The position numbers and the translations under genes are program-made. From an uncultured Oscillospiraceae bacterium (GTDB lineage Bacteria; Bacillota; Clostridia; Oscillospirales; Oscillospiraceae), in contig CAKUNB010000011.1 in NCBI GenBank assembly GCA_934668285.1, positions 1 to 22,605 on the forward strand: a stretch of DNA of 22,605 bases. Direction: 5' to 3'. Of the stretch, positions 6,555-13,768 are shown piece by piece (position 1 is the stretch's first letter; every line of letters starts with the position of its first letter). The notes beneath the pieces were generated by a model that saw only the letters and a list, made by a program, of their open reading frames with translations, did not search any database and was not told the origin of the DNA.

Positions 6555-7343
6555 ATGTACAGCGAACTCAACGGAAGAATCGCCGTCGTCACCGGCGCCG
6601 GCAGCGGCATTGGCCGCGAAATCTGCGAGCGTTTTGCCAGAGAGCACATGACCATCGTGGCAACCGGCCGCAGAAGCAATGTCGAGCAGACAATGGAGCT
6701 GGTTCGGCAGATCGATCCCGGCAACAAGGGCATGCCCGTCATTATGGACGTGACCGATCCGGACTCCGTGCAGTCTGCGGTCAAGCTGATCGTCAAGGAG
6801 TATGGCCGTGTGGACGTGCTGGTCAACAACGCCGGTATCCCGCACGAGTTCATGCGTGCGATCGATATTCCAAACGACGTGGCAAAGCACCTGATGGACG
6901 TGAACTTCATGGGTACCTTCTACTGCTCCAAGTATTTCGGCCAGCAGATGCGCGAGCAGAAGTTCGGCAACATCATCAACATCGGCTCCTGGTCCGGCAA
7001 GACCGGCTCCAAGTTCTTCGGTCTCTACTGCGCCTCCAAGGCGGCCATGCATGTCTTCGCGCAGTCGATGGCCCTCGAAATGGCGGACTACGGCGTGCGC
7101 GTGAACACCGTCTGCGGCGGCGCGATTGACGGAAACCGTCTGAAGACCTCCTTCGAAAGCGAATGTGTTGCAAACGGGATCACCTTCGAGGAGCACGCAC
7201 AGAACATCATCAACATGATTCCCCTGCACCGCTTCGGCACCGGCGAGGACATGGCCAACATGGCGACCTTCCTCATCTCCGACAACGCGTCGTACATCAC
7301 CGGTCAGGCCATCAACATCTGCGGCGGAATTGAATTCCATTAA
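6555..7343 (+). CDS. SDR family NAD(P)-dependent oxidoreductase
   Basis: Classical short-chain dehydrogenase, 262 residues. It shows the cofactor motif TGAGSGIG at 13-20, NNAG at 91-94 and the catalytic set Asn117, Ser145, Tyr158 and Lys162 (YCASK). The C-terminus has the usual ITGQAINICGG. The Arg-Arg after the second strand (TGRR, 37-40) hints at NADP use, but this is weak. In sugar-acid routes such SDRs oxidise aldoses, or the C4/C5 hydroxyl of 2-keto-3-deoxy acids ahead of an FAH-type hydrolase, which fits the gene just upstream. The ribosome binding site GAAAGGCAGG is modest. It is separated from the FAH gene by the palindromic repeat, so partial uncoupling is possible. Confidence 0.93.
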   Translation: MYSELNGRIAVVTGAGSGIGREICERFAREHMTIVATGRRSNVEQTMELVRQIDPGNKGMPVIMDVTDPDSVQSAVKLIVKEYGRVDVLVNNAGIPHEFMRAIDIPNDVAKHLMDVNFMGTFYCSKYFGQQMREQKFGNIINIGSWSGKTGSKFFGLYCASKAAMHVFAQSMALEMADYGVRVNTVCGGAIDGNRLKTSFESECVANGITFEEHAQNIINMIPLHRFGTGEDMANMATFLISDNASYITGQAINICGGIEFH

Positions 7344-7355
7344 GGAGGCGCAATA

Positions 7356-8330
7356 ATGAAATACAAGCTGTTATGCAACTACTGGCTTCCCAAGGCCTGC
7401 ACTGAGCCGTATACCGATCAGTTTACCTTTATCTGCCCGACGGAGAAAGAGGATCACTATACGCAGGAACAGATCAAGGAACGCATCGGCGACTGCGACG
7501 TTTTCTTTGATGTCCGCGACTGGGCACGCCGCGACCTGATTGAAGCCGGCAAGAACCTTAAGGTCATCGCAAACCACGCCGTCGGCTATGACGCAATCGA
7601 TGTCGATTGCTGCAACGAGCGCGGAATTGCCGTCGTCCTCTGCGCGACGAAGGTCACGGAGACGACCGCCGAGCTGGCCGTAGCGCTCATGATGGCCACG
7701 ATGCGCAGCGTCGCCAGATACGACCGCGAAATTCGCAACGGCATCTGGACCTCCGGTCCGTGGATCGACACCGACACGCAGCTGTTCGGCCACACGCTCG
7801 GCGTGATCGGCTTCGGCCGCATCGGCAGAGCCTTTGCAAAGAAGGCGCGCGGTCTTGGCATGACCATTCAGTACTACGATCCCTTCCGCGCCTCCCCCGA
7901 GGTCGAGCGCGAATATGAGGCGACCTATCTGCCGCTCGACGAGCTGCTGGCAAGCTCCGACTGCGTCACGCTGCATCTGCCCTATACGAAGGAAAATCAC
8001 AACCTGATCAACGCCGATGCCTTCGCCAAAATGCGCGACGGCTCCTATCTGATCAACGCGGCGCGCGGCCCCATCGTGGACGAGGACGCAATGATCGCAG
8101 CGCTCAAGAGCGGTAAGCTGCGCGGCGCCGGTCTCGACGTTTTCGTCGGCGAGCCGCAGGTCAACCCCGAGCTGCTGAAGCTGCCGAACGTGGTAATGAC
8201 GCCGCACGCGGGCAGCCAGACGCTCGAAACGCGCGTAAATATGTGGAACGAGGGCATGGAGGGTGTCATCAGCGTCCTGAACGGCAAAACGCCGCCCAAC
8301 ATCGTCAATCCGCAGGTGATGTCTAAATAA
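7356..8330 (+). CDS. D-isomer-specific 2-hydroxyacid dehydrogenase
   Basis: NAD-dependent dehydrogenase interconverting 2-keto acids and D-2-hydroxy acids (glycerate, glyoxylate/hydroxypyruvate and phosphoglycerate dehydrogenase family), 324 residues. The Rossmann motif GFGRIG is at 152-157, and Asp175 in YYDPFR is compatible with NAD. The catalytic triad is visible: Arg237 in NAARGPIVDE, Glu266 in VGEP and His284 in PHAGS. No extra regulatory domain, so biosynthetic SerA is unlikely. TAAGGAGG precedes ATG 7356, 12 bp after the SDR gene. It could reduce a 2-keto product (pyruvate, hydroxypyruvate, glyoxylate) released by the aldolase or hydrolase of the same unit. Substrate not resolved. Confidence 0.93.
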   Translation: MKYKLLCNYWLPKACTEPYTDQFTFICPTEKEDHYTQEQIKERIGDCDVFFDVRDWARRDLIEAGKNLKVIANHAVGYDAIDVDCCNERGIAVVLCATKVTETTAELAVALMMATMRSVARYDREIRNGIWTSGPWIDTDTQLFGHTLGVIGFGRIGRAFAKKARGLGMTIQYYDPFRASPEVEREYEATYLPLDELLASSDCVTLHLPYTKENHNLINADAFAKMRDGSYLINAARGPIVDEDAMIAALKSGKLRGAGLDVFVGEPQVNPELLKLPNVVMTPHAGSQTLETRVNMWNEGMEGVISVLNGKTPPNIVNPQVMSK

Positions 8331-8434
8331 TTACGTTTGCGGCACAGCCGAGCGGTACGATCCACTGTCCTACCCCGCCCAGCTGCGCCGCTTGCGCACC
8401 TTGTATACATATTAAAAGAATGGAGGAAACCGAC

Positions 8435-9187
8435 ATGACGTTAATCGACGCCCACACTCATGTGGGCACCTGTCAGGTTCTCGGCGCAAACAGCACCTTC
8501 GAGGCCGTCTGGGCCAAGATGGAGCAGTACCATATCCAGACCTCCCTCGTCCAGCCGCATCCGTGGCCGAAGGAGCCGGAGCGCGAGCACGAGGATATCG
8601 CTAATCTGGCTGCAAAATACCCCGGCCGCATCTACGGCATGGCCTGCTTCAACCCCTATCTGGAGGAAGCTGAGTATGAGCGGCTGCTGAAATGGGCAAT
8701 TCGCGACCTTGATTTCCGCGGCGTAAAGATCCAGACCGGTCCGCAGGCGCTTTCGCCGCTGCATCCTGCCTGCGACAAGATTTTCCGCCTTGCAAACGAG
8801 CTGCACATTCCGGTGATGATTCACACCGGCGTGGGCATTCCGAACGCGCTGCCCTCGCTGGCCATTCCCCGCGCAATGGAATATCCGGAGCTTCCGATCG
8901 TGCTGGCGCACGCGGGCGCGAATCTTTTCACAACGGAGGCCATTGTCGCCGCGCAGATCTGCAAGAATATCTATCTCGAAACCTCGTGGGTCACGAGCTT
9001 TGACACCATCCCGCTGCTGCAGAAGGTCGAATCCGAGCGCGTTATGATGGGCTCGGACGTTCCGGAGAACGTGGCAAGCGAGCTGTGCAAGTACGAGAGT
9101 GTGGAAATGACCGACCACCAGCGCCGCCAGTGCATGGGCAAAACTGCAGCGACGCTCTACCGTCTCCCCTACGAGGACGGGCAATAA
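8435..9187 (+). CDS. Amidohydrolase family protein (metal-dependent TIM-barrel hydrolase, COG2159-like)
   Basis: Predicted metal hydrolase or decarboxylase of the amidohydrolase-2 group, 250 residues. The N-terminal metal motif DAHTH gives His7 and His9. Others are GVKIQTG (Lys98 region), His130 in MIHTG, His159 in LAHAG and Asp208 in GSDVPE, the expected order. I start at ATG 8435, because the upstream in-frame ATG at 8420 is immediately followed by the GGAGG that serves the 8435 start. Members hydrolyse lactones or amides or decarboxylate small acids; in this unit a sugar lactonase or an acid decarboxylase is plausible. The 104-bp gap before it holds no clear promoter, only the short palindrome TGTATACA (8402-8409). 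Confidence 0.85.
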   Translation: MTLIDAHTHVGTCQVLGANSTFEAVWAKMEQYHIQTSLVQPHPWPKEPEREHEDIANLAAKYPGRIYGMACFNPYLEEAEYERLLKWAIRDLDFRGVKIQTGPQALSPLHPACDKIFRLANELHIPVMIHTGVGIPNALPSLAIPRAMEYPELPIVLAHAGANLFTTEAIVAAQICKNIYLETSWVTSFDTIPLLQKVESERVMMGSDVPENVASELCKYESVEMTDHQRRQCMGKTAATLYRLPYEDGQ

Positions 9188-9207
9188 GCAGCAAAAGGAG
9201 AGATACT

Positions 9208-9990
9208 GTGAAAATCAAAACTGCCGTCAAGCAGAAATTCCGCAGCGGCCAGCCCGTTACCATGGCGTTCCTGTGCTCGAAGGACGCCAATCTGGCGGAG
9301 CTGATGGCGCTCTGCGGCGTCGACATCGTCATTCTTGACAATGAGCATTTTACCTTCTCGGAGGCCGATATTTCCGGCATTCTGCGGGCGCTTTCCCCGT
9401 ATGAGACCGCCTGCATGCTCCGCACCACCAGCACTGACGCGGGCTTCCTGTCCCGCCTGATGGAGCTGGGCATCAACGGCATCATGGCGCAGCAGGTTAA
9501 GAGCGCCGAGCATGTCAGAAAAATCATCGACGCCGTGAAATACTATCCCGAGGGCAGCCGCGGCTTCGGCATGAGCCGTGCGCTCTCCTTCGGCGCGGAG
9601 CCGCTCGACCCCGCTGCATACATGAAGGCGGCAAACGACAATTTCCTGCTCATTCCCGTGGTGGAGGATGAGGAGGGCGCTTCCCATGCGGCGGAGATCG
9701 CGGCGATCCCCGGCGTTGACAGCGTGAACGTCGGCGCGATGGATCTGTCGCTTTCCATGGGCTACGGCAGCAAGCGCACGCCCGAGGTCATGGCGGTCGT
9801 GCAGGCGACGCAGAAGGCCATCAAGGAGGCCGGCAGCATCTGCGCCGACTTTGTTACCGCGCCGGAGCAGGTGCCGGAGCTGATCAAAAACGGCTCGAAG
9901 CTCCTGCTGCTCGGCACCGAGCAGTCGATGATCGTCAACTTCCTGCAGCCGATTCTCCGCGCGCTGAAGGACGCCGCAGGCAGCTGCTGA
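9208..9990 (+). CDS. HpcH/HpaI family aldolase (2-keto-3-deoxy-acid aldolase type)
   Basis: Class II, divalent-metal pyruvate aldolase that would split a 2-keto-3-deoxy acid into pyruvate and an aldehyde. It has 260 residues from a GTG start at 9208, chosen because AAAGGAG lies just upstream and the longer frame runs back into the amidohydrolase gene. Visible residues: Asp44/Glu46/His47 in LDNEH (general base region), Arg72 in MLRTT, YYPEGSRGFG (112-121), Glu153 in VVEDEEG and Asp179 in GAMDLS as metal ligands, at the same numbers as in rhamnonate aldolase RhmA/YfaU. One deviation: the loop usually reading IP.V is IMAQQV here (92-97), so substrate preference may differ. It follows the amidohydrolase by 20 bp. 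Confidence 0.9.
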   Translation: MKIKTAVKQKFRSGQPVTMAFLCSKDANLAELMALCGVDIVILDNEHFTFSEADISGILRALSPYETACMLRTTSTDAGFLSRLMELGINGIMAQQVKSAEHVRKIIDAVKYYPEGSRGFGMSRALSFGAEPLDPAAYMKAANDNFLLIPVVEDEEGASHAAEIAAIPGVDSVNVGAMDLSLSMGYGSKRTPEVMAVVQATQKAIKEAGSICADFVTAPEQVPELIKNGSKLLLLGTEQSMIVNFLQPILRALKDAAGSC

Positions 9991-10017
9991 AAAATCAGAA
10001 GAAAGAAGAGGAACACT

Positions 10018-10968
10018 ATGAATATTGCAGTACTGGGCGCAGGCGCAATGGGCTCGCTGTTCGGCTACAAGCTGAAAAAGGACGGCCACAACGTCTGCCT
10101 GATCGACATCTGGAAGGATCATGTTGCGGCCGTCAATCAGCACGGCCTGACGATCGAAACGCCGGACGGCGCGACCGACACCATCCCCATTCCGATGGTG
10201 GAGCACCCCGAGGAGGTGCCCGCCGTGATGAAGGAGCCGGTTGAGCTGATCATTGTCTTCGTCAAGGGCACCGCGACGGACTCGGCCATCCGGCAGGCCG
10301 CCTGCATCGTCAGCAAGGACACCAAGGTCATCACCTTGCAGAACGGCGTCGGCAACGCCGACGTGCTGGCAAAGTACATTCCTGCCAATCAGGTCTATTT
10401 CGGCACCACCACGGTGGGCGCCACCATCAAGTCTGCGGGGCATGTGATCTATTATCCCGCACAGAAGGAAACCTGCACGCACATTGCCACGATGGACGGC
10501 TCTGTCACCGCAGGCATCGAGGCCGTGGCGAGTGCGTTTACCAAGGCCGGTCTGACCACCATCGTTTCCTCGGAGACTGAGGCGCTGGTGTGGAAAAAGC
10601 TGGTCGTCAATTGCATCGGAAATCCCATGTCCGTGGTCACGCGGCTGTACAGCAACGTGCTGTGCAGCGACGACGACAACACCATTCTCACCAAGCAGAT
10701 CATCGACGAGTCCTGCGCCGTCGCGCAGAAGAAGGGGCTGCCGATCACGCCCGATCAGTTTGACTGGGTTATTCCGTTTACCTCCAAGCTTGAGCGCTTC
10801 CCCTCGATGGGCTACGACGCAATGAATAAAATGCCGACCGAGATCGAAACGATCAACGGCGCTGTGGTGCGCGAGGGCAAGCGCCTCGGCGTTCCCACGC
10901 CGGTTAACGAAACGCTCTACCATCTGGTGCGCCTGATCAGCGCGCATTACGACAAGCGCGTGTACTGA
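10018..10968 (+). CDS. Ketopantoate reductase-like (ApbA/PanE family) 2-keto acid reductase
   Basis: NADPH-dependent reductase of the PanE family, 316 residues (E. coli PanE has 303). N-terminal Rossmann GAGAMG at 7-12, FVKGTATDSA (81-90), LQNG (107-110), the catalytic lysine region VWKKLVVNC (Lys193/Lys194), and C-terminal TEIETINGAVV with Glu275 in the position of the substrate-binding Glu. Ribosome binding site GAAGAGGAA, 27 bp after the aldolase gene. No other pantothenate genes are near, and catabolic genes surround it, so I infer it reduces a keto acid or aldehyde of this pathway rather than ketopantoate. PanE function cannot be excluded from sequence. Confidence 0.87.
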   Translation: MNIAVLGAGAMGSLFGYKLKKDGHNVCLIDIWKDHVAAVNQHGLTIETPDGATDTIPIPMVEHPEEVPAVMKEPVELIIVFVKGTATDSAIRQAACIVSKDTKVITLQNGVGNADVLAKYIPANQVYFGTTTVGATIKSAGHVIYYPAQKETCTHIATMDGSVTAGIEAVASAFTKAGLTTIVSSETEALVWKKLVVNCIGNPMSVVTRLYSNVLCSDDDNTILTKQIIDESCAVAQKKGLPITPDQFDWVIPFTSKLERFPSMGYDAMNKMPTEIETINGAVVREGKRLGVPTPVNETLYHLVRLISAHYDKRVY

Positions 10969-10978
10969 TTCTCCCTTC

Positions 10979-11057
10979 GGGCGCGCCGCAGAGTGATTGC
11001 CGCAGCGGGATTTTTGATACTTTTCTCCGCTTCCTCGCCTGCGGCGCGCCCATTTTT
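10979..11057 (+). terminator. Long-loop GC hairpin followed by T-run (partial terminator or attenuator)
   Basis: Perfect 13-bp arms GGGCGCGCCGCAG (10979-10991) and CTGCGGCGCGCCC (11039-11051), then ATTTTT (11052-11057). The 47-nt loop itself contains AGCGG and CCGCT that can pair. The layout is terminator-like but the loop is long, so partial readthrough into the last two genes of unit B is likely. Confidence 0.5.
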
Positions 11058-11083
11058 ACTTACTCAGGAAAGGACTTGAAAAA

Positions 11084-11389
11084 ATGATTGTCATGATTTG
11101 CTCTCTGCGCGTAAAAACCGGCTGCGGGCCGGAGCTGGAGCGCCATGTGGCCGAGCTGGCCGCTGCAATGGCGGAGCATGCGGGCGTGCTGGGCTTTAAC
11201 CTGAACCGCAGCACCGAGGATCCGGCAGCCTATACTCTGATCGAAAAGTACGCCGACGAGGGCGCGCTCTATTACCATTCCACCTGCGAGGCGGGCAAGC
11301 GCTTTGCCGCGCGGGCAAACGAGCTGGTCGACGGCGGCGTTTCCTGCGTGCGCTGCGACGAGGTTGTGGACATTGGCATCTATAAGTGA
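11084..11389 (+). CDS. ABM-domain protein (antibiotic biosynthesis monooxygenase/YgiN-like, dimeric alpha-beta barrel)
   Basis: Small cytosolic protein of 101 residues with the ABM layout: an N-terminal strand (MIVMICSLRVKTG), a helix (ELERHVAELAAAMAEHAG), a central strand with LGFNLNRSTEDP, then YTLIEKYADEGALYYH with its conserved Tyr/Glu/His pattern, and a second helix. AGGAAAGG precedes ATG 11084. Family members range from quinol monooxygenases to proteins of unknown function, and sugar mutarotases of the RhaM type share the same fold. A mutarotase-like or small-molecule-binding role would suit this operon, but that is inference; nothing here proves oxygenase activity, which would be odd in an anaerobe. 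Confidence 0.85.
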   Translation: MIVMICSLRVKTGCGPELERHVAELAAAMAEHAGVLGFNLNRSTEDPAAYTLIEKYADEGALYYHSTCEAGKRFAARANELVDGGVSCVRCDEVVDIGIYK

Positions 11390-11433
11390 GGCCGGCAGGG
11401 TCTCGCTATTTTTCGACATTACGGGAGGTAACA

Positions 11434-12384
11434 ATGAAAAATACAAGGTTCGGCTCCACCGAGCTGATGGTATCGCCCATCTGCGTGGGAACGTGGAGCA
11501 TGGGCGGCGGCTCCTTCTGGGGCGCTTCTGACGACGGCGAATGCATCGCCGCCATTCACGCCATGCTGGAGCGCGGCGTGAACATCATCGACACCGCGCC
11601 GGCCTACAACGGCGGCCGCGCCGAGGAGCTGGTCGGCAAGGCGGTCGCGGACCGGCGCGACAAGGTCTGCATTGTGACAAAGTCCGCCGTCTTTGATAAT
11701 CCCGACCCGAACGGGATGCCCATCAACGACGGCACCTATCAGAGCATTCTCCGTCAGGCGGAGGATTCCCTGCGGCGGCTCGGGACAGATTACGTGGACG
11801 TGCTGCTGATGCACTGGCCGGATCCGGCGACGCCGCTGGAGGAATCCATGCGCGCCTACGCCGAGCTGAAAAAAAGCGGCAAGGCGCGGTATATCGGCGT
11901 CTCCAACTTTACCGTCGAGCAGCTGGAGGAGGCCAACCGGTACTGCAAGCTCGATGTCTTCCAGCTGCCGTACTCGCTGGTTGACACCGCGCAGAAGGAT
12001 CGCGCGGAATGGGCGCACGCGCAAGGAATGGCAAACATGTCCTACGGCTCGCTGGGCGGCGGCATTCTGACGGGTGCGTACCGCACGCTCCCCACCTTCC
12101 CTGAAAAGGACGCACGCTCGTGCTTCTATCAGGGCTTCCATGAGCCGTATTTCTCCAAGGTGATGGGACTGCTGAAGATCATGGACCGCATTGCCGAGGC
12201 GCACGGAACGACACCCGCGCAGGTTGCGGTAAAGTGGATTAACGAAAGCGGGCTGATCGATACGGCAATTGTCGGCGTGCGCAGCGTGAAAAAGGCAATT
12301 GCCAACTGCGAAGGACTGGATTGGAGCATGGCGGAGGCCGAATGGCAGGAGCTTGAGGCCTATCGGCAGGCAAATCTTGGATAA
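11434..12384 (+). CDS. Aldo/keto reductase
   Basis: NADPH-type (beta/alpha)8 aldo/keto reductase, 316 residues, which interconverts aldehydes or ketoses and alcohols. The catalytic tetrad is complete: Asp53 and Tyr58 in DTAPAY, Lys83 in VTKS, His127 in LLMHWPD. IGVSNF and the C-terminal IVGVRS are also typical of the YajO/Tas-like group. ATG 11434 follows GGGAGG; the longer frame starting at 11386 would overlap the preceding gene and lacks a site. It is the last gene of unit B and could reduce the aldehyde released by the HpaI-type or class II aldolase. The downstream 120 bp contain only weak hairpins (CACGA/TCGTG at 12433-12449), so the end of unit B is not sharply defined. Confidence 0.92.
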   Translation: MKNTRFGSTELMVSPICVGTWSMGGGSFWGASDDGECIAAIHAMLERGVNIIDTAPAYNGGRAEELVGKAVADRRDKVCIVTKSAVFDNPDPNGMPINDGTYQSILRQAEDSLRRLGTDYVDVLLMHWPDPATPLEESMRAYAELKKSGKARYIGVSNFTVEQLEEANRYCKLDVFQLPYSLVDTAQKDRAEWAHAQGMANMSYGSLGGGILTGAYRTLPTFPEKDARSCFYQGFHEPYFSKVMGLLKIMDRIAEAHGTTPAQVAVKWINESGLIDTAIVGVRSVKKAIANCEGLDWSMAEAEWQELEAYRQANLG

Positions 12385-12507
12385 ACTTACAAAAATGCTC
12401 GGCATTTACAGGCATCCGCGCAGAATGTTTTACACGACAGCTTTTCGTGATATTTACCATTATTTTTTGTCAAAAATTGTTGATAATGTAGAAAACGGAA
12501 AGAATTA

Positions 12508-12536
12508 TTGACAAACCGTTGGCGGTAGTGTATAAC
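12508..12536 (+). promoter_or_regulatory. Promoter of unit C
   Basis: -35 TTGACA (12508-12513), 17-bp spacer, -10 TATAAC (12531-12536). The predicted start is near 12543. Upstream sequence is strongly AT-rich, like an UP element. The leader is about 100 nt and ends in AAAAGGAG before the binding-protein gene. Confidence 0.83.
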
Positions 12537-12545
12537 TAAACTAAA

Positions 12546-12560
12546 GTTAAATTGATTGAT
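12546..12560. promoter_or_regulatory. Operator C: third copy of the shared palindrome
   Basis: GTTAAATTGATTGAT matches operator A (GTTAATTTGATTAAC) at 12 of 15 positions, with the match extending to AA on the left flank. It begins 9 nt after the -10 box, the same setting as operators A and B. Its right arm is degenerate, suggesting weaker repression. Confidence 0.62.
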
Positions 12561-12590
12561 TTTATTTTTCTTTCCTGTTTTCGTAATATA

Positions 12591-12603
12591 CAGCCAACGG
12601 CTG
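12591..12603 (+). other. Small hairpin in the leader of unit C
   Basis: CAGCC-AAC-GGCTG, a 5-bp GC stem with 3-nt loop about 38 nt ahead of the start codon. It is followed by A-rich rather than T-rich sequence, so it is not a terminator; it may protect the 5' end. Function uncertain. Confidence 0.35.
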
Positions 12604-12641
12604 AATATTAAAAAATACTCAAGAAAAAAGGAGAAAACACC

Positions 12642-13661
12642 ATGAAAAAGCTCATCGCGCTTCTGTTAGTTCTCGTCCTTTCCGTGTGCCTGTTCGCAGC
12701 CTGCGGGAAGCAGCCCGAACAAACCGAGCAGCCCGCGCCGACCGATCCGGTCGCCTCCGAAGATCAGCCCACTCCCACCGAGGACGGCGGCGATACCCCC
12801 GACGTCAAGGATCTCAAGGTCGCTCTTGTTACCGTCACGCAGAGCTTTGACTTCTTCATCAACGCAGAAAAAGGTATGCAGGACGTGTTCGACGAGCAGG
12901 GCATTGAATTTGCCGTTTACAACTACGACATCGACTCCGACCGCATGATTGAGGTTCTGACGCAGGTGCAGGCCATGGACTTTGACGTTGTCATCTGCTC
13001 CTTCTACGATAACTCCTGCGCCAATACGCAACTGCAGGAGCTGCGCGACCGCGGCATCAAGGTCGTCACCTACGAATCCGCTCCCTCTGACGACTCCGTC
13101 GCCGACGCGATCATCCTGTCCGACGACTTCACCTCCGGCTACCTCTGCGGCAAGGCAATGTGCGAGGCCATCGGCGGCGAAGGTCAGGTGTTCTCCTACT
13201 GCAACCGCACGATGAACTCCGTTGCAAACCGTCTGGCGGGCTTTGAGAAGGCGCTGACCGAGTACCCCAACGTTGAGCATGTGACGAACCTTGAGGACTC
13301 TTCCTCTGAGAGCGACACGAACGCAGGCGCGGCTCTGATTCAGAACGTCATCTCCCTGTACCCCGACATCAAGGGCTACTTCTCCGGCGGCGAATCGAAC
13401 TGCCTGCTGGCAGCTCCCGTTGTGCAGGACCTCGGCATCACCGATCAGATCTACATTGCAACCGTCGACTGCACCTCCATGCTGCTGGACTACATGCAGC
13501 AGGGCATCGTCAACTGCTGCATCGATCAGGACTCCTACAACCTCGGCCGCACCGTTGCCGAAACCGCGATTGCCGCCTACCTCGGCGAAACGGTTGAGCA
13601 CTACATCTACTCGCCGGTCACGCTGGTCGACTCCAGCAACATGGCCGACTTCATCAAGTAA
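12642..13661 (+). CDS. Sugar-binding lipoprotein of second ABC transporter (RbsB-like)
   Basis: Extracellular lipoprotein that captures substrate for the unit C importer, 339 residues. The signal has MKK, a Leu/Val core and the lipobox FAAC with Cys21; Phe at -3 is slightly unusual. A Pro/Glu/Thr-rich linker runs to about residue 55, then a Peripla_BP_4 domain starts at LKVALVTVTQSFDFFINAE. DFDVVICSFYDNSCANTQLQ (in part) and LSDDFTSGYLCGKAMCEAIG correspond to the substrate-pocket and hinge segments of RbsB-like proteins. It is clearly different in sequence from the unit A binding protein, so the two importers probably take different compounds. Start supported by AAAAGGAG. Ligand unknown. Confidence 0.93.
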   Translation: MKKLIALLLVLVLSVCLFAACGKQPEQTEQPAPTDPVASEDQPTPTEDGGDTPDVKDLKVALVTVTQSFDFFINAEKGMQDVFDEQGIEFAVYNYDIDSDRMIEVLTQVQAMDFDVVICSFYDNSCANTQLQELRDRGIKVVTYESAPSDDSVADAIILSDDFTSGYLCGKAMCEAIGGEGQVFSYCNRTMNSVANRLAGFEKALTEYPNVEHVTNLEDSSSESDTNAGAALIQNVISLYPDIKGYFSGGESNCLLAAPVVQDLGITDQIYIATVDCTSMLLDYMQQGIVNCCIDQDSYNLGRTVAETAIAAYLGETVEHYIYSPVTLVDSSNMADFIK

Positions 13662-13698
13662 GCATTCCACAATCGTTCACCTAAGCGAAACGGAACAG

Positions 13699-13740
13699 GC
13701 CGGCTGCGGTTATATCAGTGATGACCGCAGTCGGCTTCTT
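13699..13740 (+). promoter_or_regulatory. Hairpin between binding-protein and ATPase genes of unit C
   Basis: Arms GCCGGCTGCGGT (13699-13710) and ACCGCAGTCGGC (13724-13735) form a 12-bp stem with one G-U pair and a 13-nt loop, followed by TTCTT. It has the same location as the hairpins at 2890-2957 in unit A. Likely role: partial termination or 3' stabilisation so that the binding protein is made in excess over the ATPase and permease. Confidence 0.65.
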
Positions 13741-13768
13741 CCCGACCTGACATAAAGGAGGGGTAGAA

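Noticed and set aside
8402..8409. TGTATACA palindrome before the amidohydrolase gene as a second GntR site
   Set aside because: It resembles TGTATATACA but lacks the GT(N)TA(N)AC spacing, and no promoter is evident there; an 8-bp palindrome is easily chance.
9169..10947. Minus-strand open frame of 592 codons opposite the HpaI aldolase and PanE-like genes
   Set aside because: Both sense genes show complete catalytic motifs; the antisense frame has shadow composition and no start signals.
12393..12449. Terminator for unit B (AAATGC-TCG-GCATTT and CACGA/TCGTG stems)
   Set aside because: Stems of 5-6 bp with poor tails are too weak to call, although unit B must end somewhere near here or read into unit C.
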